Below, piece by piece: positions 60,807-64,000 of a stretch of DNA of 64,000 bases (the first letter of the stretch is position 1; every line of letters begins with the position of its first letter). Under the pieces are notes generated by a model that ran no database searches, was not told the DNA's origin, and worked only from the letters and a program-made list of their open reading frames with translations. The stretch lies in NCBI GenBank assembly GCA_030613245.1, contig JAUWMI010000011.1, forward strand, positions 29,590 to 93,589, given 5' to 3'. This DNA comes from Candidatus Sumerlaeota bacterium (lineage in GTDB: Bacteria; Sumerlaeota; Sumerlaeia; MWCT01; JAUWMI01). Made by a program: the position numbers and the translations under genes.

Positions 60807-60908
60807 CATGCTGGCCATGGGTTCTCACGGGCAAGATGCCCGTGCTACCTATTATTGCGTGGCACGGCCATCCTGGCCGTGAGTTATCGAATTCATTTGG
60901 CCAGCATG
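60807..60908. repeat. Nested inverted-repeat element
   Basis: Outer arms CATGCTGGCCA (60807-60817) and TGGCCAGCATG (60898-60908) surround two hairpins: CACGGGCA-AGA-TGCCCGTG (60826-60844) and CACGGCCA-TCC-TGGCCGTG (60863-60881). Confidence 0.85.
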
Positions 60909-60987
60909 CGCAAGCCACATAAAAAGTACGTACTCAGCAAAGAAAAAACTATTGCATTCAGGCGGAAAAGATCATCTGGAACAAAGA

Positions 60988-62682
60988 ATGAACCACAGAT
61001 CGCCAGTTTATTTGCTTTTTCTCATTATCGCGCTCGCAGCAATTCTACGCCTTTATTCACTGGGGTCTAACCCGCCAGCTCTCTTTCGCGATGAGGCTGA
61101 AAAGGGCTACACTGCCTACTCACTCCTGAAAACCGGCGGCTATATCTACTTTGAAACATTCCCCACAGGATCGCATGTCCGCTTCCAACCTTTCCCGCTT
61201 TTTTGCAATGTGTTTGGCGTGTATACATCCGCCATTTACCAATATCTTGACGTCCCCTTCGTTGCACTCTTTGGCCTGACCGTATTCGCAACCCGAGCGC
61301 CAGCCTGCCTTGCCGGTATCCTGACCGTGCTGCTCACCTTCTTCCTCGCAAAGCGGCTCTGGAACAACACACGCCTGGCTCTCATTGCCAGTCTGCTACT
61401 TGCTATTTCACCATGGCACGTGCTCTTCAGCCGCTGGGCCTTGCAAGGAATCCTCGTGCCGATGTTTCTCACAATAGCCCTGCTCTGTTTTCTCAAGGGC
61501 GTTGAGCAAAGACCCCGCTATTGGTTGCTCGCCGCTTTGCTGTTTGGCATTTCCTTTTACTCCTATGCAGTGGCTCGCCTGTTTATCCCGATCTTTCTGC
61601 TCCTGCTGTGTCTTGTCTATTGGCGAAGGCTCGGCGAGGCGCGGCCATGGGCCTTGGGCAGCCTCGACCTGTTCTTGATCCTGGCTGTTCCGGTCTTCCT
61701 GTTCACACTCAGTGCACAGGGAGGTTCCCGTTTTGAGCGAATCTCGATTTTTGCTCTCAATCTCCCATGGTATAAAACCCTGCTCCTGTTTCTCGGTAAC
61801 TATATGGAACACTACTCACCCCTCTTTCTGTTTTTCAAAGGCGATGAGCTGACACGCCACAGTGTCCAGAGTTTAGCAACCATGCAAGTACTTGGCGTAC
61901 CATTTCATCTGAATCCCAAATCCGTCGCTCTTCTACTTACGAGTTCTGGCGTACTCTACCTCTTTGAAGCACCATTTCTGATAATTGGCCTGATTCGGCT
62001 TGCCAGGCGCCGCACGCAGACAGACCTCCTCTTGCTAGGCTGGTTTCTCCTGTTCCCTGTTGGAGCAAGCCTGACGCACGAAGGAGTACCTCATGCGCTG
62101 CGCTCAATCGTCGCGCTTCCCATGCTCCAGTTGATCACAGCGATGGGCATTCACACTGTGCTTAAGTGGCTTAATCCCCCTGAGCAGCCGGATCAGTCGG
62201 ATCGTCCAGTAGTTCCTCATGTCAAGCGTGTGGCGCGCACAGTCCTCCTTTGTCTCGTAATTGTCGCCTGTATTGCGGTGCTTCTGTTCGTCTTCAACCT
62301 CTTTGTCCTCTATCCCATCTACTCGGCGCCTGATTGGCAGTATGGAGTAAAGGAGGCCCTCGAATATACTCGGCACCATTCCCCTCCTCCTGTGCAGATT
62401 TACCTCTCCGGCTACATCACCTTTGCTCCGTACCTCGTGCTCTTTTACGAAAAGATACAACCAGCTCATGTAAAAGCCAATGGCTTTCGTTCGCTCCCGT
62501 ATGTCTTCATGCCCCCTGGCCTCAACATGGAACGCTTTTGGCCGCAAATCTCATCCAACTCGCTGGTCGTTTTGTACCCTCAAGAACTCAAAAGCAAGAC
62601 ACCCGTATATGAAGTTTTCTTTCCATCGTACACATCGAAGCCACGCACACATATTGCCTTCCAGATTTTCAAAAAAGAGTAA
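60988..62682 (+). CDS. PMT/ArnT-like (GT39-type) membrane glycosyltransferase
   Basis: A 564-residue protein with about ten to twelve membrane helices. Start ATG 60988 preferred; the frame is open from a TTG at 60952. First loop ALFRDEAEKGYTAYSLLKTG has the acidic pair typical of the GT-C active site. FATRAPACLAGILTVLLTFF and PWHVLFSRWALQGILVPMFL are further family-like segments. The C-terminal ~180 residues form a soluble periplasmic domain. Substrate sugar is unknown. Confidence 0.82.
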   Translation: MNHRSPVYLLFLIIALAAILRLYSLGSNPPALFRDEAEKGYTAYSLLKTGGYIYFETFPTGSHVRFQPFPLFCNVFGVYTSAIYQYLDVPFVALFGLTVFATRAPACLAGILTVLLTFFLAKRLWNNTRLALIASLLLAISPWHVLFSRWALQGILVPMFLTIALLCFLKGVEQRPRYWLLAALLFGISFYSYAVARLFIPIFLLLLCLVYWRRLGEARPWALGSLDLFLILAVPVFLFTLSAQGGSRFERISIFALNLPWYKTLLLFLGNYMEHYSPLFLFFKGDELTRHSVQSLATMQVLGVPFHLNPKSVALLLTSSGVLYLFEAPFLIIGLIRLARRRTQTDLLLLGWFLLFPVGASLTHEGVPHALRSIVALPMLQLITAMGIHTVLKWLNPPEQPDQSDRPVVPHVKRVARTVLLCLVIVACIAVLLFVFNLFVLYPIYSAPDWQYGVKEALEYTRHHSPPPVQIYLSGYITFAPYLVLFYEKIQPAHVKANGFRSLPYVFMPPGLNMERFWPQISSNSLVVLYPQELKSKTPVYEVFFPSYTSKPRTHIAFQIFKKE

Positions 62683-62878
62683 TATTGCCTGTAGTTCTCG
62701 CAGCGCATTCGGCCTCATCGCGAATTAGCTTCTGGCAACTCTGCACCTCCTGCGCTGCACTCAGTCGAGTCTCAACCGGTATAGCAGGCAAATTTTCGCT
62801 TGAACATCAGCCACAATCTGCGTAAGAGTATGTCTGTTTCCATCAACCTGTGAAATTCACGAATCACACTTGCCAAAA

Positions 62879-63829
62879 ATGTCAAAACGCAATGCAAATC
62901 AGCCGCCGGAGAAAAAAGGGCTCTTCGCACGCCTGAAAGAGCGCCTTGCAAAAACCAAACACAGTGTGATTGACCGGGTGAAAACGCTGGTTGCGCTTCG
63001 CGGCAAGATTGACGAGGAGCTACTGTCAGAAATCGAAGAGATTCTTATCCAGGCCGATATCGGCGTGTCAACCACAGCCAAGATCATCAGTACTATCCGC
63101 GAGGAAACCACAGTCCGCGGCGTGAAAGACCCACAGGCGCTCATCACGGCCTTCAAACAGGCGCTGCTCTCCATTGTCAGCAAGAGTGAGCGTCCGCTCA
63201 CACCGCCAACCGCGAAACCCTTCGTAATCTTTGTTGTCGGGGTAAATGGCGTTGGCAAGACCACCACGATTGGTAAGCTCGCAAAGCGCTACCATGATGC
63301 GGGCAAATCTGTCATGCTTGTAGCGGCGGACACCTTCCGCGCAGCCGCAGTCGAGCAGCTCGAAATCTGGGCCGAGCGCTCTCACAGCGACTTCGTCAAG
63401 CAAAGCATGGGGGCTGATCCGGCATCGGTATGCTACGACGCCCTGACCTCCGCTAAAGCCAGAGCCACTGACGTTGTCATTATTGACACTGCAGGCCGCC
63501 TCCACACGAAGATCAATCTCATGGAAGAATTAAAAAAAATGGTACGCGTGATAAGAAAACTCGTTCCCGAGGCCCCTCACGAATCCCTCCTGATCCTCGA
63601 CGCAACAACAGGCCAAAACGCCATCAACCAGACTAAAACATTCAGCCAGGCTATTCCTGTCACTGGTATTGTCATGACGAAACTCGATGGCACAGCCAAA
63701 GGGGGTATCCTGGTGGCGATTCGCGACCTTTTCGAAATCCCGGTCGTCATGATCGGCGTTGGCGAAAAACTCGAGGATCTGCGCGACTTCAACCCGCAGG
63801 AGTACACAGAGGCCCTGTTCGAAAGCTAA
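62879..63829 (+). CDS. ftsY: Signal recognition particle receptor FtsY
   Basis: A 316-residue GTPase of the SRP receptor. ATG 62879 gives MSKRNANQPPEKKG; an in-frame TTG at 62870 adds three residues. NG domains: VDR-type N domain (KTKHSVIDRVKTLVALRGKI), P-loop VVGVNGVGKTTTIGKLA, ADTFRAAAVEQLEIWAERSH, IIDTAGRLHTKINLM, MTKLDGTAKGG and a C-terminal VGVGEKLEDLRDF. The acidic A domain is absent, as in many non-proteobacteria. Confidence 0.97.
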   Translation: MSKRNANQPPEKKGLFARLKERLAKTKHSVIDRVKTLVALRGKIDEELLSEIEEILIQADIGVSTTAKIISTIREETTVRGVKDPQALITAFKQALLSIVSKSERPLTPPTAKPFVIFVVGVNGVGKTTTIGKLAKRYHDAGKSVMLVAADTFRAAAVEQLEIWAERSHSDFVKQSMGADPASVCYDALTSAKARATDVVIIDTAGRLHTKINLMEELKKMVRVIRKLVPEAPHESLLILDATTGQNAINQTKTFSQAIPVTGIVMTKLDGTAKGGILVAIRDLFEIPVVMIGVGEKLEDLRDFNPQEYTEALFES

Positions 63830-63931
63830 ATACCCCGCACTAATACTTCTACTTCAGGCCTTTCTCAAATGAGTTACCATTTTGGGAGAGATAATCCCTA
63901 CGCACAAGGCGCATTTCCCCCTCACCTCTAT

Positions 63932-63952
63932 CCTCTCCCGCAAGGGGAGAGG
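63932..63952. repeat. Hairpin repeat at window end
   Basis: CCTCTCCC-GCAA-GGGGAGAGG, within CCCTCACC...-type sequence common as a dispersed repeat in many genomes; a second GGGAGAGG lies at the right edge. Confidence 0.7.
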
Positions 63953-64000
63953 AGGCAAGATTGGGCAATGACTGGAGATGGCGATCCACAAGGGAGAGGG

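Overview
The window looks like chromosome from a Gram-negative (diderm) bacterium outside the well-studied phyla. An outer envelope is implied by Kdo transferase waaA, a secretin, lipoproteins and an AMIN-domain amidase. Many proteins carry TPR repeats. The PilM/secretin cluster lacks pilus motor genes, resembling clusters known from Akkermansia and relatives, and the AURKAIP1/COX24-type small ribosomal protein and GH172 and GHL10-like glycosidases fit PVC/FCB-like or candidate phyla. This placement is an inference; no 16S gene is present.

Layout. 1-2.8 kb: end of a degenerate LytM protein, a cyclophilin-like protein, two small secreted proteins. 2.8-13.1 kb: tsaD, a polytopic membrane protein, then a minus-strand run (polA, coaE, rho, rpmE, aroA, rhomboid protease). 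13.6-22.1 kb: a minus-strand three-gene envelope cluster: a PilM-PilN-like fusion, a small membrane-anchored protein and a 1.9-kresidue TPR/coiled-coil secretin. 22.5-31.6 kb: GH172 protein, TPR protein, YkgJ protein, RlmD-like methyltransferase, FucI-like isomerase, class II aldolase, a 30-residue ribosomal protein. 31.7-36.6 kb: YVTN propeller/phosphoesterase and a polytopic membrane-TPR protein.

36.9-38.9 kb looks like an integron-type cassette pair without an integrase: two attC-like sites, a trypsin-like protease and a HhH-GPD-like protein, next to tRNA-Pro(CGG). 39.5-40.9 kb: two zinc-ribbon proteins. 41.2-49.7 kb: the F1Fo ATP synthase operon, interrupted between atpD and atpC by a GxxExxY gene embedded in AAGACAC-type hairpin repeats plus a 25-codon remnant resembling a restriction-methyltransferase C-terminus. 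49.7-55.6 kb: parvulin, pentapeptide/J-domain/TPR fusion, histidine kinase and CheY-like regulator, TPR protein. 55.7-63.8 kb: cell-wall amidase, nusB, waaA, TIGR02757 protein, GHL10-like protein, PMT-like glycosyltransferase, ftsY.

Several intergenic gaps hold short palindromes of recurring type (GTAGGGGC...GCCCCTAC; CACGGGCA...TGCCCGTG), suggesting REP-like dispersed elements. The most distinctive items are the minimal PilMN/secretin system with its giant TPR stalk, the attC-flanked cassettes, and the repeat/GxxExxY insertion inside the ATP synthase operon.
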